Positions 27,268 to 38,160 of a stretch of 64,000 nucleotides of DNA are shown piece after piece. The DNA is from Croceivirga thetidis (lineage in GTDB: Bacteria > Bacteroidota > Bacteroidia > Flavobacteriales > Flavobacteriaceae). A program made the translations under genes and the position numbers. The DNA lies in assembly GCF_012272815.1 (NCBI RefSeq), contig NZ_JAAWWL010000002.1:774280-838279 (forward strand), given 5' to 3'. The notes below the pieces were generated by a model. That model ran no database searches and had not been told where the DNA came from. It worked only from the letters and a program-made list of their open reading frames with translations. Each line of letters opens with the position of its first letter. The stretch's first letter is position 1.

Positions 27268-28497
27268 TCATTCAGCTAGTAATTCTTTTACTGTTTCATT
27301 AAAGTCAACCTGGAATTCTTCATATTTTTCTCCCGTTGCGGGACCATTGAATCCAGTATGGATTTTTCTAACCTTACCCATTTTATCAACGAATATTGTT
27401 GTTGGATAGGAAAGTACATGATTGAGCATTGGTAATTTTTCATTCGCCAATTTTTTATCAGCACCTCCATATTGAGCGAGTAAAATAGGATAAGGAATTT
27501 CTTCACGATCTATTAAGCGTTTTACCCTACCCATTGCCTTTTCTTTTGTTTTGGCGTATTCAAATGCCAACCCAATCATTTTTAAATCTGGATTAGGATT
27601 TTGTTGCAGGTAATCCACATAATATCTAGTCTCATCCAAACAATTGGGACACCATGTTCCTAAAATCTGAACTAAAACCACCTTGTTTTCAAATGATTCG
27701 TCCGATATGCTTATCATATCGCCCTTGGTATCAGGAAAGGAAAAATCGAATGAATCGAACCCATCCTTTAAAAAGGTGAGCGTATTGGAATCAGACAATT
27801 CGAAAGCTTCATTGCGCTTTGCTACAAACTTTTCGATGGAATGTTTGCCAGAATAAAAAGTTCCATTGAGCGTACTATCAGTTGCTTCTGCCAAGAAAAG
27901 GAAGGCATGGGTTCCATCAAATGTGGACAATTTCAATTCAACGCCGTCAACAACACCTTCCAAATAACGGTAATCACCAGTATTCGTGCGAAAAGTTCCA
28001 GTGACCAAACTATCCGTTTGCGTGAAAATTCCTTTGGCAGGATAACCGCCATTAGGGTTATCAATATCAAAAGTTACTTCCCAAATGCCTGAAACATTCA
28101 CTTTGGACTGTGAGCCTACAACAAAACGAGGTGAATCACCAAACGTAGCTGAAAACGGAACAACCCTATCCCTGCTTTCTTCTATAAATTGGCCTTCGAT
28201 TTTCTCTTGAGAATAAATCCCCTTTAACTCTCCATCAAAAACAGAAAGCTGCACTATTATTGAATCGCCACTCAAAAAAACTTCATCAAATTCGACCTTT
28301 TCATCAGCATTTCTCACAGTAAGATTATATTTTTCGGAAGAATCCTTTGAAATACTGAAATTAAAAGGAAGCGATTGGTTTTCTGAAAGTGTCATTGTCC
28401 CTTTCCAAGTTCCTTCTTTAAGTCCTTGTTTTTCATCTGAATTCTTGCAAGCTATAATTGAGCTTATGAGCAATAAGCTAAAGACGAATTTTTTCAT
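27268..28497 (-). CDS. TlpA-like thioredoxin-fold lipoprotein
   Basis: 409 residues. Lipoprotein signal with lipobox IIAC. The first 240 residues are beta-rich with tandem strands, then a thioredoxin fold begins near 262. The redox motif is W-C-P-N-C (in LGTWCPNCLDE) and the cis-proline loop is SYPTTIFVDKMGKV. It should act as an envelope thiol-disulfide protein of the TlpA/ResA type. The electron donor and targets are not indicated. It converges head-on with the small ORF behind leuA. Confidence 0.88.
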   Translation of the reverse strand: MKKFVFSLLLISSIIACKNSDEKQGLKEGTWKGTMTLSENQSLPFNFSISKDSSEKYNLTVRNADEKVEFDEVFLSGDSIIVQLSVFDGELKGIYSQEKIEGQFIEESRDRVVPFSATFGDSPRFVVGSQSKVNVSGIWEVTFDIDNPNGGYPAKGIFTQTDSLVTGTFRTNTGDYRYLEGVVDGVELKLSTFDGTHAFLFLAEATDSTLNGTFYSGKHSIEKFVAKRNEAFELSDSNTLTFLKDGFDSFDFSFPDTKGDMISISDESFENKVVLVQILGTWCPNCLDETRYYVDYLQQNPNPDLKMIGLAFEYAKTKEKAMGRVKRLIDREEIPYPILLAQYGGADKKLANEKLPMLNHVLSYPTTIFVDKMGKVRKIHTGFNGPATGEKYEEFQVDFNETVKELLAE

Positions 28498-28577
28498 TCC
28501 AGTGTTTTAGATGTCAAGTATATCGAAAAAATCAGGTTCGACTTACAAAAAGCACAAAAAAGATGCTATTTGAACTC

Positions 28578-28608
28578 TTTGAAAGCATAACACCAACGGT
28601 TATCTTTG
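28578..28608 (+). promoter_or_regulatory. Promoter of pheT
   Basis: TTTG (28578-28581), exactly 19 bases, then TATCTTTG (28601-28608): a full match to the Bacteroidota primary-sigma consensus. The start would be near 28613 with a leader of about 15 bases. Confidence 0.8.
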
Positions 28609-28627
28609 CTGACTTTAAAATTAACCA

Positions 28628-31033
28628 ATGAAAATTTCATATAACTGGCTCAAACAATTCTTAAATCTTGATTGGGAAGTTTCAAAAACCGCTGAATTAC
28701 TAACTGATTTAGGACTAGAGGTTGGTGGTATAGATGATTTTGAATCGGTTAAAGGAGGTCTTGAAGGTGTTGTTGTCGGACACGTGCTCACATGTGTAAA
28801 ACATCCTAATGCAGATCGACTAAAATTAACTACGGTAGACATAGGCGGTGACTCCCCAGTGCAAATCGTTTGTGGAGCACCTAATGTAGCAGTTGGACAA
28901 AAGGTACCGGTTGCTACGGTTGGCACAACCCTTTATAATCCTGAAGGTGAAGAATGGCAAATAAAAAAGGGTAAGATAAGAGGTGAAGAAAGCCATGGTA
29001 TGATATGCGCCGAGGATGAACTTGGACTGGGAGAAAGCCATGATGGCATTCTTGTTCTAGATGAAAAATTAGTTCCTGGAACACCTTGCTCACAAGTTTT
29101 TGCCATAGAAAATGACAAGATTATAGAGATAGACTTAACCCCTAATCGTTCAGATGCAATGAGTCATTATGGGGTTGCAAGAGACCTAAAAGCTGGTTTA
29201 GAGCAAAATAAGGTAGATGTAGAATTGATTACACCTTCAACAAGTAATTTTTCGGTAGATAACCGCACTTTAAAATTGGATGTAGAGGTCGAAAATTCTG
29301 AAAAGGCACCGCGATATTGCGGGGTTACCATTGATGGCATCAAAGTAGGGCCGTCACCAGATTGGATGCAGCATCGATTAAAAGCAATTGGCTTGTCTCC
29401 TATTAACAATGTTGTAGATGCCACTAACTATGTATTGCACGACTTAGGCCAACCACTTCACGCTTTTGACGCACATAAAATAAAGGGTGGAAAGGTTGAA
29501 GTACGAACATTACCTCAAGGAACTAAGTTCATTACTCTAGATGGTGTTGAACGTGAACTACACCAAGATGACCTTATGATTTGTGATATCGAAAAACCTA
29601 TGTGTATTGCGGGCGTTTTTGGCGGTATTCATTCTGGGGTGACCGAAGAAACTTCTGCGATATTTTTGGAAAGTGCATATTTTGACCCAATTACAGTACG
29701 TAAAACAGCCAAAAGACATGGGCTGAACACAGACGCCTCTTTTCGCTTTGAACGAGGTATTGATATAAATTTCACAGAATATGCACTAAAGGTTGCAGCT
29801 AATCTTATTAAAGAAGTTGCCGGCGGACAGATAAGTTCTGAAATCGTTGATCTTTACCCAACTAAGAAAGAAGATCTTCAAGTTGTCGTCACTTTTGAGA
29901 GGATAAACTCTCTCGTTGGTCAAGAAATTCCTCGTGAAACAGTTAAATCAATCCTAACCTCCCTAGAGATAAAAATTAACAATGTCACGGAAACTGGATT
30001 GGGTCTAACAATCCCGTCGTATCGAACCGATGTTGTTCGTGAAGTAGATGTAATTGAAGAAATACTAAGGGTTTACGGGTATAATAATGTCGAATCCAAG
30101 GAAAAATTCACCACTTCAATTTCAAAAACTGAAAAGGTAGAAAACCACATTTTGCAAAACATTATATCTGATGTATTGGTAAGTAGAGGCTTTTTCGAAA
30201 TCATGACCAATAGCTTGTCAAGTAATTCGAAAAATGAAACGAATAGCGTGGAAATGCTCAATCCGCTAAGTGCAGATTTAGCAGTACTCCGAACTTCTAT
30301 GATAAAAAGTGGTTTGGATACCATACTTCACAATTCAAATCGAAAACAAGCTGATTTAAAATTATTCGAGTTTGGAAAAACATATTCGGTTGTTGAAAAT
30401 AAGTACCTTGAATCACAGCAGCTGGCACTTTTTATAACTGGAAACATTAACGCAGAAAGTTGGTTAGAACCTTCACGGACAAGTAATTTTTTCTATTTAA
30501 AGGGAATGGTTAACGCGATTATCTCGAAATTAGGTTTGGGTAGATTGAGTGAAGAACCATCTCTTAGCGACATTTTTTCTGAAGGATTACAGCTTTCATT
30601 GGATAAAAAAATCATAGTTGAGCTCGGTTTACTTTCTAAAAACTTAATTAAAGAAGGTCAACTTAAAGCTGACGTTTTTTATGCCAAATTCAATTGGGAC
30701 GCCATTTTGGAACTATTGAATCGAAGTAATACCGTTTTCTCTCAACTATCAAAGTTTCCCGAAGTTAAAAGGGATTTTTCGCTTTTATTGGATGACAACA
30801 TTAGTTATGCAAGATTAAAGGAAACAGCATTTAATGCGGAACGTTCCTTGCTGAAAGAAATAAATCTATTTGATGTCTATACAGGAGATAAGCTGCCAAA
30901 AGGAAAAAAATCCTATGCCGTTAGTTTTACCTTATTAGATGAAAAGCGAACGTTAACGGAGAAGAATATTGATAAAACAATGCAAAAACTTCAGAGGGCG
31001 TTTGAAAAGGAATTGAAAGCCGAACTTCGTTAA
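28628..31033 (+). CDS. pheT: Phenylalanine--tRNA ligase beta subunit
   Basis: Charges tRNA-Phe together with the alpha subunit PheS, which is not in this window. 801 residues, the usual length. Order: N-terminal MKISYNWLKQFL, EMAP-type tRNA-binding domain (about 40-150, VGHVLTCVKHPNADRL), B3/B4 editing domain (about 215-375), B5 domain (about 405-470), the catalytic-like core, and the C-terminal anticodon-binding FDX-ACB domain (FPEVKRDFSLLLDD near 710). A strong promoter of its own lies just upstream. Confidence 0.98.
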   Translation: MKISYNWLKQFLNLDWEVSKTAELLTDLGLEVGGIDDFESVKGGLEGVVVGHVLTCVKHPNADRLKLTTVDIGGDSPVQIVCGAPNVAVGQKVPVATVGTTLYNPEGEEWQIKKGKIRGEESHGMICAEDELGLGESHDGILVLDEKLVPGTPCSQVFAIENDKIIEIDLTPNRSDAMSHYGVARDLKAGLEQNKVDVELITPSTSNFSVDNRTLKLDVEVENSEKAPRYCGVTIDGIKVGPSPDWMQHRLKAIGLSPINNVVDATNYVLHDLGQPLHAFDAHKIKGGKVEVRTLPQGTKFITLDGVERELHQDDLMICDIEKPMCIAGVFGGIHSGVTEETSAIFLESAYFDPITVRKTAKRHGLNTDASFRFERGIDINFTEYALKVAANLIKEVAGGQISSEIVDLYPTKKEDLQVVVTFERINSLVGQEIPRETVKSILTSLEIKINNVTETGLGLTIPSYRTDVVREVDVIEEILRVYGYNNVESKEKFTTSISKTEKVENHILQNIISDVLVSRGFFEIMTNSLSSNSKNETNSVEMLNPLSADLAVLRTSMIKSGLDTILHNSNRKQADLKLFEFGKTYSVVENKYLESQQLALFITGNINAESWLEPSRTSNFFYLKGMVNAIISKLGLGRLSEEPSLSDIFSEGLQLSLDKKIIVELGLLSKNLIKEGQLKADVFYAKFNWDAILELLNRSNTVFSQLSKFPEVKRDFSLLLDDNISYARLKETAFNAERSLLKEINLFDVYTGDKLPKGKKSYAVSFTLLDEKRTLTEKNIDKTMQKLQRAFEKELKAELR

Positions 31034-31043
31034 GAAAGTACCT

Positions 31044-31610
31044 TTAGGGAATACTGGCCACCATTACGCTATCAATTTCATGTATGACGGTGGCATCATT
31101 TTTAAAATCTGCTTTTGTAATTTTTGTTCGGTGACCTAAACTGTCTATTAGAACAATATCCAAGCCATCCATTCGAGCAGTCAACTTATTGCCTTGAATT
31201 GTAGTAAAAACTGCTCTGCCCCCACCTTTGCACATCGCTTTCAAAATTTTTGATGCAGTGAGTTTACCAGGAACGATATGACTGGACATTAGATAACTTA
31301 GTTTTTTTAAGTTATCAGATTCAAAAAGGTCCTTTAATTCTTCAGCAGTAAATTGAGAAAAAGCATTTTCAGAAGGAGCGAAAATTGTGAAAGACCCACT
31401 GTTTCTCATTAAATCATCAAGCCGAGTTGCTTTGAGTGCTGCGTAAAGTGTTTTGTGACGAACAGAATCCGCAAAAATTACTTCCTTTTCAACTTTAATA
31501 TCAGATTTAAAATAGAAAGAGGAAGGGACGGTACTTAACTTGTTTTGAGCGGAAACTATTGTGCACAAAAGGCACAAAAAGATACATACAGTGTTCCGGG
31601 AGTTAAGCAT
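31044..31610 (-). CDS. Exported fasciclin-domain protein
   Basis: 188 residues. A signal peptide (ending VSAQ) precedes a single FAS1 domain. H1 and H2 motifs are visible as SGSFTIFAPSENAFSQF and near ALIVIHEIDSVM at the end (here TVIHEIDSVM). FAS1 domains mediate adhesion or matrix binding; in bacteria the partner is usually unknown. It converges with pheT. Confidence 0.88.
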   Translation of the reverse strand: MLNSRNTVCIFLCLLCTIVSAQNKLSTVPSSFYFKSDIKVEKEVIFADSVRHKTLYAALKATRLDDLMRNSGSFTIFAPSENAFSQFTAEELKDLFESDNLKKLSYLMSSHIVPGKLTASKILKAMCKGGGRAVFTTIQGNKLTARMDGLDIVLIDSLGHRTKITKADFKNDATVIHEIDSVMVASIP

Positions 31611-31798
31611 GTTTTGTTAGTCGTTGGTTTCGTATCGATTAAATAGTACAAATAATCGATGAAATGCACTCTTATATCGACAAAGAAACAACTTTATGGT
31701 CAATACTGTTTTTTTATAGTATGCAGTTCATCGTATTTAACATTTTATTAACATAATCAAAGGCCACTATAACGATGTAGTGAAATTTCATAATTCTT

Positions 31799-31806
31799 TA
31801 CCTTTG
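31799..31806 (+). promoter_or_regulatory. -7 element of the membrane protein gene
   Basis: TACCTTTG is a perfect TAnnTTTG match, 26 bases before the ATG at 31833. No matching TTTG is seen 19-21 bases upstream, so it may need an activator. Confidence 0.4.
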
Positions 31807-31832
31807 TAAGGCTACCGAAAAAGAGAAATATT

Positions 31833-32546
31833 ATGTTCAAAACAAACATCGAACTACAGCTTAAAAAATTACGTGAAAATCAGTTAAATGAATCACGCAT
31901 TCTTGAGGAAGTTGCCCATATTTTAAAGCAAACTGAACTTCAAGACGACGAAATCAAAGAAAAACTTTCAAGTGGTAAAAATTCAAACTTCAATGAATTC
32001 GAATTTGATTTGCTAGAAACCGACAAAATCTACCACATAGAAACCATCAAGAATATCTGTATTGATTACAGGTTACGTTTTCTAGATTCAAAGTATTTCA
32101 AAGGTATTATTCCTCAGTCCGCCATTTCTAAAATAAAATCTTTGGAAAAACAGCACAATACGGAACTGGAAGGCTTTAAAATAATGGCACCCTCAAAACT
32201 TTTCAAGCTAGCGGATAAAGATGATCCTTTACTATTTGCTCCAATAGGAAATGGTTACTACTATTTGATACATAAATGGGGAAATGATTTGCATCCATTA
32301 AGAAAGTTGTTGGTATGGCCCTTTAAGAACATAGTCAACCTAACTTTGGTAACATTGGTAATAAGTTATTTTGCCACTTTACTAGTTCCACATGGTCTCT
32401 TTTCAAAATCAAATTCCTCAGCTGAATTTTGGATTATTTACTTTTTTATGTTCAAATCAGTTGCAGCGGTAGTTTTGTTTTATGGTTTTGCCATGGGTAA
32501 GAACTTTAATCCCGCTATTTGGAACAGCAAATATTTTAATGCTTAA
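31833..32546 (+). CDS. Conserved membrane protein of unknown function
   Basis: 237 residues. The N-terminal half is soluble, with a charged helical start and no signal peptide. Two membrane segments lie near the C-terminus (about 168-188 and 200-220). A short GNGYYYLIHKWGNDL segment precedes the first. No known domain is recognised. It converges with the ABC-F gene, leaving 10 bases between stops and an imperfect GCTTAA/TTAAGC hairpin across them. Confidence 0.7.
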   Translation: MFKTNIELQLKKLRENQLNESRILEEVAHILKQTELQDDEIKEKLSSGKNSNFNEFEFDLLETDKIYHIETIKNICIDYRLRFLDSKYFKGIIPQSAISKIKSLEKQHNTELEGFKIMAPSKLFKLADKDDPLLFAPIGNGYYYLIHKWGNDLHPLRKLLVWPFKNIVNLTLVTLVISYFATLLVPHGLFSKSNSSAEFWIIYFFMFKSVAAVVLFYGFAMGKNFNPAIWNSKYFNA

Positions 32547-32556
32547 GTTTTTTTCT

Positions 32557-34233
<1,677 letters not shown>

Positions 34234-34352
34234 TTAACCCAATATCCTTGTTTGCATATAAAACTCTTTATTCACAAGCTTTAGCAATATTTAACGGGTC
34301 ATTAACAACGGTGTTTTTTGCCTATTCATAGTTTTGTTCACCAATAATTTAT

Positions 34353-35735
34353 ATGGCGAAGTATTTACTTCTATTTTCTTTATTAGCGTGTATTGCTTGC
34401 GGGTCATCAGATAAAAATGATACCGAGGGTGTATATTTTGCTGGTGAAATAGTTAATCCGACCAGTAGTCATGTTGTACTTTACAAAAATGATATGGTCG
34501 TTGATTCAGCTGAATTGGATGCCAACAATCATTTTAAATTCAACTTGGCACAAATCGATAAAGGATTGCACCATTTTGACCATTCTCCGGAACTCCAATA
34601 TGTTTTTCTTGAACCAGGAGATAGTCTAACGCTTCGCTTAAATACCGTTGCTTTTGATGAATCTTTAGTTTTTTCAGGAACGAATGGTGATGTAAACAAC
34701 TTTCTTGTAGAGATGTTTTTGAGCTATGAAGACGAGGAAAGGTTTGTTTACTCGCTTTATAAATTACATCCTGAGGAATTTAGTACTAAAATCGATTCTT
34801 TACGTAGCCTTAAACTTGAAGAGTTGAAAACCTTAAAAGAATCAAATAGTATTTCTGATGATGCTTATGGTATGGCAAAAGCAGCAATTGACTATAGTAG
34901 CTTTACCTACAAGGAAAAATATCCGTTTTACCATAAGAAATACACTGGTGAAGAAACTATTCATGAATTGGATGATATCTACTATGATTATCGAAAAGAA
35001 GTAAACACAAATCATGAAGACCTTGTGTATTTCAGGCCTTACTATGATTATATGAAATACCATTTTGGCAATCTTTCATACATGCATTGTTCTAAAAACT
35101 GCGGTATGCACACCCACAAACCGATTGATTATATCCATTTGAACAAGCATAAACTTGCACTCATTGATAGCACAATCAAGCATGAAGAACTTCGAAACAA
35201 CCTTTTTAGAAGTGTAGCCATGGACGTACTTCTAAAAGAACACGATATCAATGAAGAGTGCAAGAAATTCATTGAAGACTTCGAAAAGTTATCTACCAAC
35301 AAGACTCATCATGACGAAGTGCAGTTCGTATTTAATGGTATCCGTGATTTACAACCCAAACATGTGGTACCAGAAGTGAACTTGGTAACGCTAAATAATA
35401 ACCCAATCACACTAAAAGAGGTTGTCGGCGATGGTGAAAGTATAATCTATTTTTGGTCAGGTGTGCAAAAAAGACACTTTAAAAATGTATCAAAACACGT
35501 TAGACAACTGCAACAAGAGAAACCAGATGTGAAATTTATCGGTATATGCGTTCAAACTTCCCGCAATCAATGGCAGAAAATGGTTGAAGATTCAGGCCTT
35601 GATAAAGAGAGTCAATTTTGGAGTGTAGACGATGATAATGTTCGAAAAACACTTATCCTTGACGGACTGAATAAGTGTATTGTAACGAAAGACTCGTTAA
35701 TAGAAAACGGATTCGCCTACCTTTATTCTTTATAA
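34353..35735 (+). CDS. Lipoprotein with degenerate thioredoxin fold
   Basis: 460 residues. Lipobox IAC with Cys16. The N-terminal 100 residues resemble DUF4369-type beta domains found before TlpA-like proteins. A long helical middle (about 130-335) carries a CSKNCGMHTH cluster at about 249, possibly metal-binding. The C-terminal part has a thioredoxin-like fold, but the active-site CxxC position reads SGVQKRH, so it cannot perform normal redox chemistry. Probable role is structural or ligand binding. It stands alone and ends at a bidirectional terminator. Confidence 0.7.
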   Translation: MAKYLLLFSLLACIACGSSDKNDTEGVYFAGEIVNPTSSHVVLYKNDMVVDSAELDANNHFKFNLAQIDKGLHHFDHSPELQYVFLEPGDSLTLRLNTVAFDESLVFSGTNGDVNNFLVEMFLSYEDEERFVYSLYKLHPEEFSTKIDSLRSLKLEELKTLKESNSISDDAYGMAKAAIDYSSFTYKEKYPFYHKKYTGEETIHELDDIYYDYRKEVNTNHEDLVYFRPYYDYMKYHFGNLSYMHCSKNCGMHTHKPIDYIHLNKHKLALIDSTIKHEELRNNLFRSVAMDVLLKEHDINEECKKFIEDFEKLSTNKTHHDEVQFVFNGIRDLQPKHVVPEVNLVTLNNNPITLKEVVGDGESIIYFWSGVQKRHFKNVSKHVRQLQQEKPDVKFIGICVQTSRNQWQKMVEDSGLDKESQFWSVDDDNVRKTLILDGLNKCIVTKDSLIENGFAYLYSL

Positions 35736-35737
35736 GA

Positions 35738-35772
35738 AAGGCTTTCCAAAATAGTTCAGAAAGCCTTCAAAA
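35738..35772. terminator. Bidirectional terminator
   Basis: AAGGCTTTC and GAAAGCCTT form a 9-base-pair stem with a 12-base loop, between the convergent lipoprotein and transaldolase genes. The flanking T-run is weak on the plus side. Confidence 0.6.
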
Positions 35773-35792
35773 TTCATTAAGTCAATTTCTAT

Positions 35793-36449
35793 TTAAGAAT
35801 TTCCTTTTCTATAGTCTGCCAAGAATTTTTCAAGACCGATATCTGTAAGTGGATGTTTCAAAAGCCCTTCAATCGAAGAAAGTGGACCGGTCATTACATC
35901 GGCTCCAATTTTTGCACAGTCAATAACGTGCATGGTATGCCTAATTGAAGCTGCTAATATTTGAGTATCAAATTGATAATTGTCGTAAATCAATCGAATC
36001 TCAGATATTAGATTAAGTCCATCAGTTGAAATATCATCAAGCCTTCCTAGGAAAGGAGAGACATACGTGGCTCCTGCCTTGGCTGCCAATAAGGCTTGAC
36101 CTGGGGAAAACACCAATGTGCAATTTGTTTTGATTCCATTATCAGAAAAGTGCTTTAGTGCTTTTACTCCTTCTTTAATCATTGGCACTTTAACCACAAT
36201 TTGATTGTGTAATTTGGCCAATGCTTCACCTTCCTTCACCATACCTTCAAAGTCAGTTGATACCACTTCGGCGGAAACATCTCCGTCTACGATTTCACAA
36301 ATATGTTCATAGTGCTTTAAAATATTTTCTTGTCCGGTAATACCCTCTTTTGCCATTAAAGATGGATTCGTAGTAACACCATCAAGTACACCAAGAGCTT
36401 GAGCCTCCCTAATTTGATCAAGGTTCGCTGTATCAATAAAGAATTTCAT
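35793..36449 (-). CDS. tal: Transaldolase / fructose-6-phosphate aldolase type
   Basis: 218 residues, the short TalC/FSA-type class I aldolase. It opens [13 protein letters not shown], then [12 protein letters not shown]. The Schiff-base lysine is in IVVKVPM. The length and the C-terminal [11 protein letters not shown] match short bacterial transaldolases, which move dihydroxyacetone between sugar phosphates in the pentose phosphate pathway. With rpiA, the window holds two enzymes of that pathway. The 232 bases upstream (36450-36681) show no gene. Confidence 0.92.
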   Translation of the reverse strand: MKFFIDTANLDQIREAQALGVLDGVTTNPSLMAKEGITGQENILKHYEHICEIVDGDVSAEVVSTDFEGMVKEGEALAKLHNQIVVKVPMIKEGVKALKHFSDNGIKTNCTLVFSPGQALLAAKAGATYVSPFLGRLDDISTDGLNLISEIRLIYDNYQFDTQILAASIRHTMHVIDCAKIGADVMTGPLSSIEGLLKHPLTDIGLEKFLADYRKGNS

Positions 36450-36681
36450 ACTGTATTTTTTACGATTTTATTTTTGAGTTTGGGACTAAGGTACAATCTA
36501 GAGATTGAAATACGGTCCATGCAATGCCCTAAACTCAGGCATAATTTGAAAAAATCGTCGAAAAGGTTTTAGTAAAAGATAGTACCTAGCTTGTGGTAAT
36601 TATTGCTTAATAAATAGGTTGTGCAAGAGAATCAATTATCCAGAGTAAAATTCAGAAATTAAACTTTTGACTCAATTCACC

Positions 36682-37098
36682 CTAGGGTAAAACCCGAATC
36701 GAAAATTGTCTTTCAACATATTCCTTGCAGGTGGGACTACCATCAAAGCCATCTTCGTCAAAGGTCTCCACAAAAAGCTCAACGGAAAAGTAGTATGTAC
36801 CTGCTTCTTGAGGAGTACCATACAATTCTATTGATCTACGGTCAATATCAAAATAAACCCCTGGAGGAAGCTCTCCCAAAACATCGAAAAAATAGTCATA
36901 TGAATTGTCAAAAACGGCATTTTTCACTTCGGCCGTAATCACGTCATAATATTGTTCTCCAACAACACCCATTGACAAACGCCTATCATGAATTTCAGGA
37001 TTTACCCCAAAAACACACTCACTTATTTCATCACAACCATTAAAAAAGAACGCTAGAATAACTAGGCTTAAACTTGCAAAAAATTTTTGATACCCCAT
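36682..37098 (-). CDS. Small lipoprotein with Ig-like putative domain
   Basis: 138 residues. A signal peptide ends in FFNGC (Cys22), with an acidic C-D-E start of the mature chain. The rest reads as one Ig-like beta sandwich of the cadherin-like/putative-Ig kind: GELPPGVYFDIDRRSIELYGTP is its signature turn region at about residues 75-96, followed by AGTYYFSVELFVE. Two cysteines (CVFG and PTCKEY) could pair. No partner is evident. It lies 31 bases downstream of the SDR gene and may share its transcript. Confidence 0.7.
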   Translation of the reverse strand: MGYQKFFASLSLVILAFFFNGCDEISECVFGVNPEIHDRRLSMGVVGEQYYDVITAEVKNAVFDNSYDYFFDVLGELPPGVYFDIDRRSIELYGTPQEAGTYYFSVELFVETFDEDGFDGSPTCKEYVERQFSIRVLP

Positions 37099-37129
37099 AT
37101 CAAATGGTAATCAAAAAACATGCCAACTC

Positions 37130-37939
37130 TTAGATTTTATAATGCCTCAAGAGTAATTTTTCGAAAACCTTACTGGGAAGTATTTTCTTAAGAACAATAG
37201 AAAAGCGTTGCATAAAATCCCCTACCCTATAATGACCTTTTGGGTTTTTAGCATTGATTATTTGCCACACTTTCATTGCGACCATTTTTGGGTCACCACC
37301 ATCATCAACATGGGCATTCATCAAATCCAATGACATTTTGTAGTTCTTATAATATGGTGAATCTTCATTTGGCTCCACTGTGTATCGGCCTGATGCTATA
37401 TTTGTTGCAAAATCGCCTGGGGCTAAGTTTACCATGTTGACGCCAAAATTCTTTATTTCCATGCGATAGGCTTCAGTTAACAGTTCCAAAGCCCCTTTAG
37501 ACGCTGAATAAGCGCCCCTGAAAGGTAAACCCATATAACCTGCAATCGAAGTTATATTCACAATCAAACCAGATTGTTGTTGCCTCATAAACGGAAGAAC
37601 GGTTTTAATGACACGCATCGGACCTGAAAAATTAATGTCAAAAACATTTGCAATAGCATCAACAGGTGTTTCCTCTAATGGCCCGGTAATTCCAATGCCC
37701 GCATTATTTATAACAATATCAATACTTCCTTGTTCATCAATAATTTGTTTAACTGCTTTATTGATGCTTTGTTGATCTCTAACATCTAATTGTAGTAATT
37801 GGAAGTCTTGAAAATCTTTATGTTGGTCTAAATTTCTTGAGGTTCCGTAAACAATATATCCCCTACTTGAAAGAAAATTACCGATGGCCTTTCCTATACC
37901 ACTTGAACCACCAGTAATCAGAACTACTCTTTTTTTCAT
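37130..37939 (-). CDS. Short-chain dehydrogenase/reductase
   Basis: 269 residues, classical SDR. Cofactor loop ITGGSSGIGKAIG, NNAGIG strand-4 motif, catalytic Ser in NITSIAGY and YSASKGA with the Tyr-Lys pair. The C-terminus extends into a hydrophobic/basic end. A basic residue after strand 2 (GTSRNL) favours NADPH. Substrate is unknown. It is transcribed toward the small lipoprotein gene and away from the SRP RNA promoter region. Confidence 0.92.
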   Translation of the reverse strand: MKKRVVLITGGSSGIGKAIGNFLSSRGYIVYGTSRNLDQHKDFQDFQLLQLDVRDQQSINKAVKQIIDEQGSIDIVINNAGIGITGPLEETPVDAIANVFDINFSGPMRVIKTVLPFMRQQQSGLIVNITSIAGYMGLPFRGAYSASKGALELLTEAYRMEIKNFGVNMVNLAPGDFATNIASGRYTVEPNEDSPYYKNYKMSLDLMNAHVDDGGDPKMVAMKVWQIINAKNPKGHYRVGDFMQRFSIVLKKILPSKVFEKLLLRHYKI

Positions 37940-37983
37940 CCGTCAAAGCTATTTAATCCTTTTAAATGCTAAAATTAGGGTAC

Positions 37984-38084
37984 AAAAAAAGGCAAGCTAC
38001 CTACATCGCACCGCTACAACCGCTTACCCTTGCTGCGTTCCCGCCCTGGGGGATTCTGCAGGAGCTGGTCGTGTAGGACTTGCC
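37984..38084 (-). ncRNA. ffs: Signal recognition particle RNA, small bacterial type (4.5S)
   Basis: On the minus strand the mature RNA (38084 to 37991) starts GGCAAGTCC and ends AGCTTGCC, closing a long hairpin. The conserved SRP tip is CAGGGCGGGAACGCAGCAAG, the Ffh-binding asymmetric loop and tetraloop region. A run of seven T on the minus strand (37990-37984) ends transcription. Confidence 0.93.
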
Positions 38085-38089
38085 AAGGG

Positions 38090-38120
38090 CAAATATACAA
38101 CCCTTTAAATTTGCCGCAAA
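38090..38120 (-). promoter_or_regulatory. Promoter of the SRP RNA
   Basis: On the minus strand: TTTG (38120-38117), exactly 19 bases, then TATATTTG (38097-38090), a perfect consensus. The -7 element is identical to that of the tRNA-Ser gene. Confidence 0.85.
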
Positions 38121-38160
38121 GTTGCTACATGCTTAATTTGGTCAAAGAATACTTTCAATC

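Noticed and set aside
38041-38070. Possible small coding sequence in 37884-38108
   Set aside because: The stretch is the SRP RNA on the other strand; the reading frame has no meaning.
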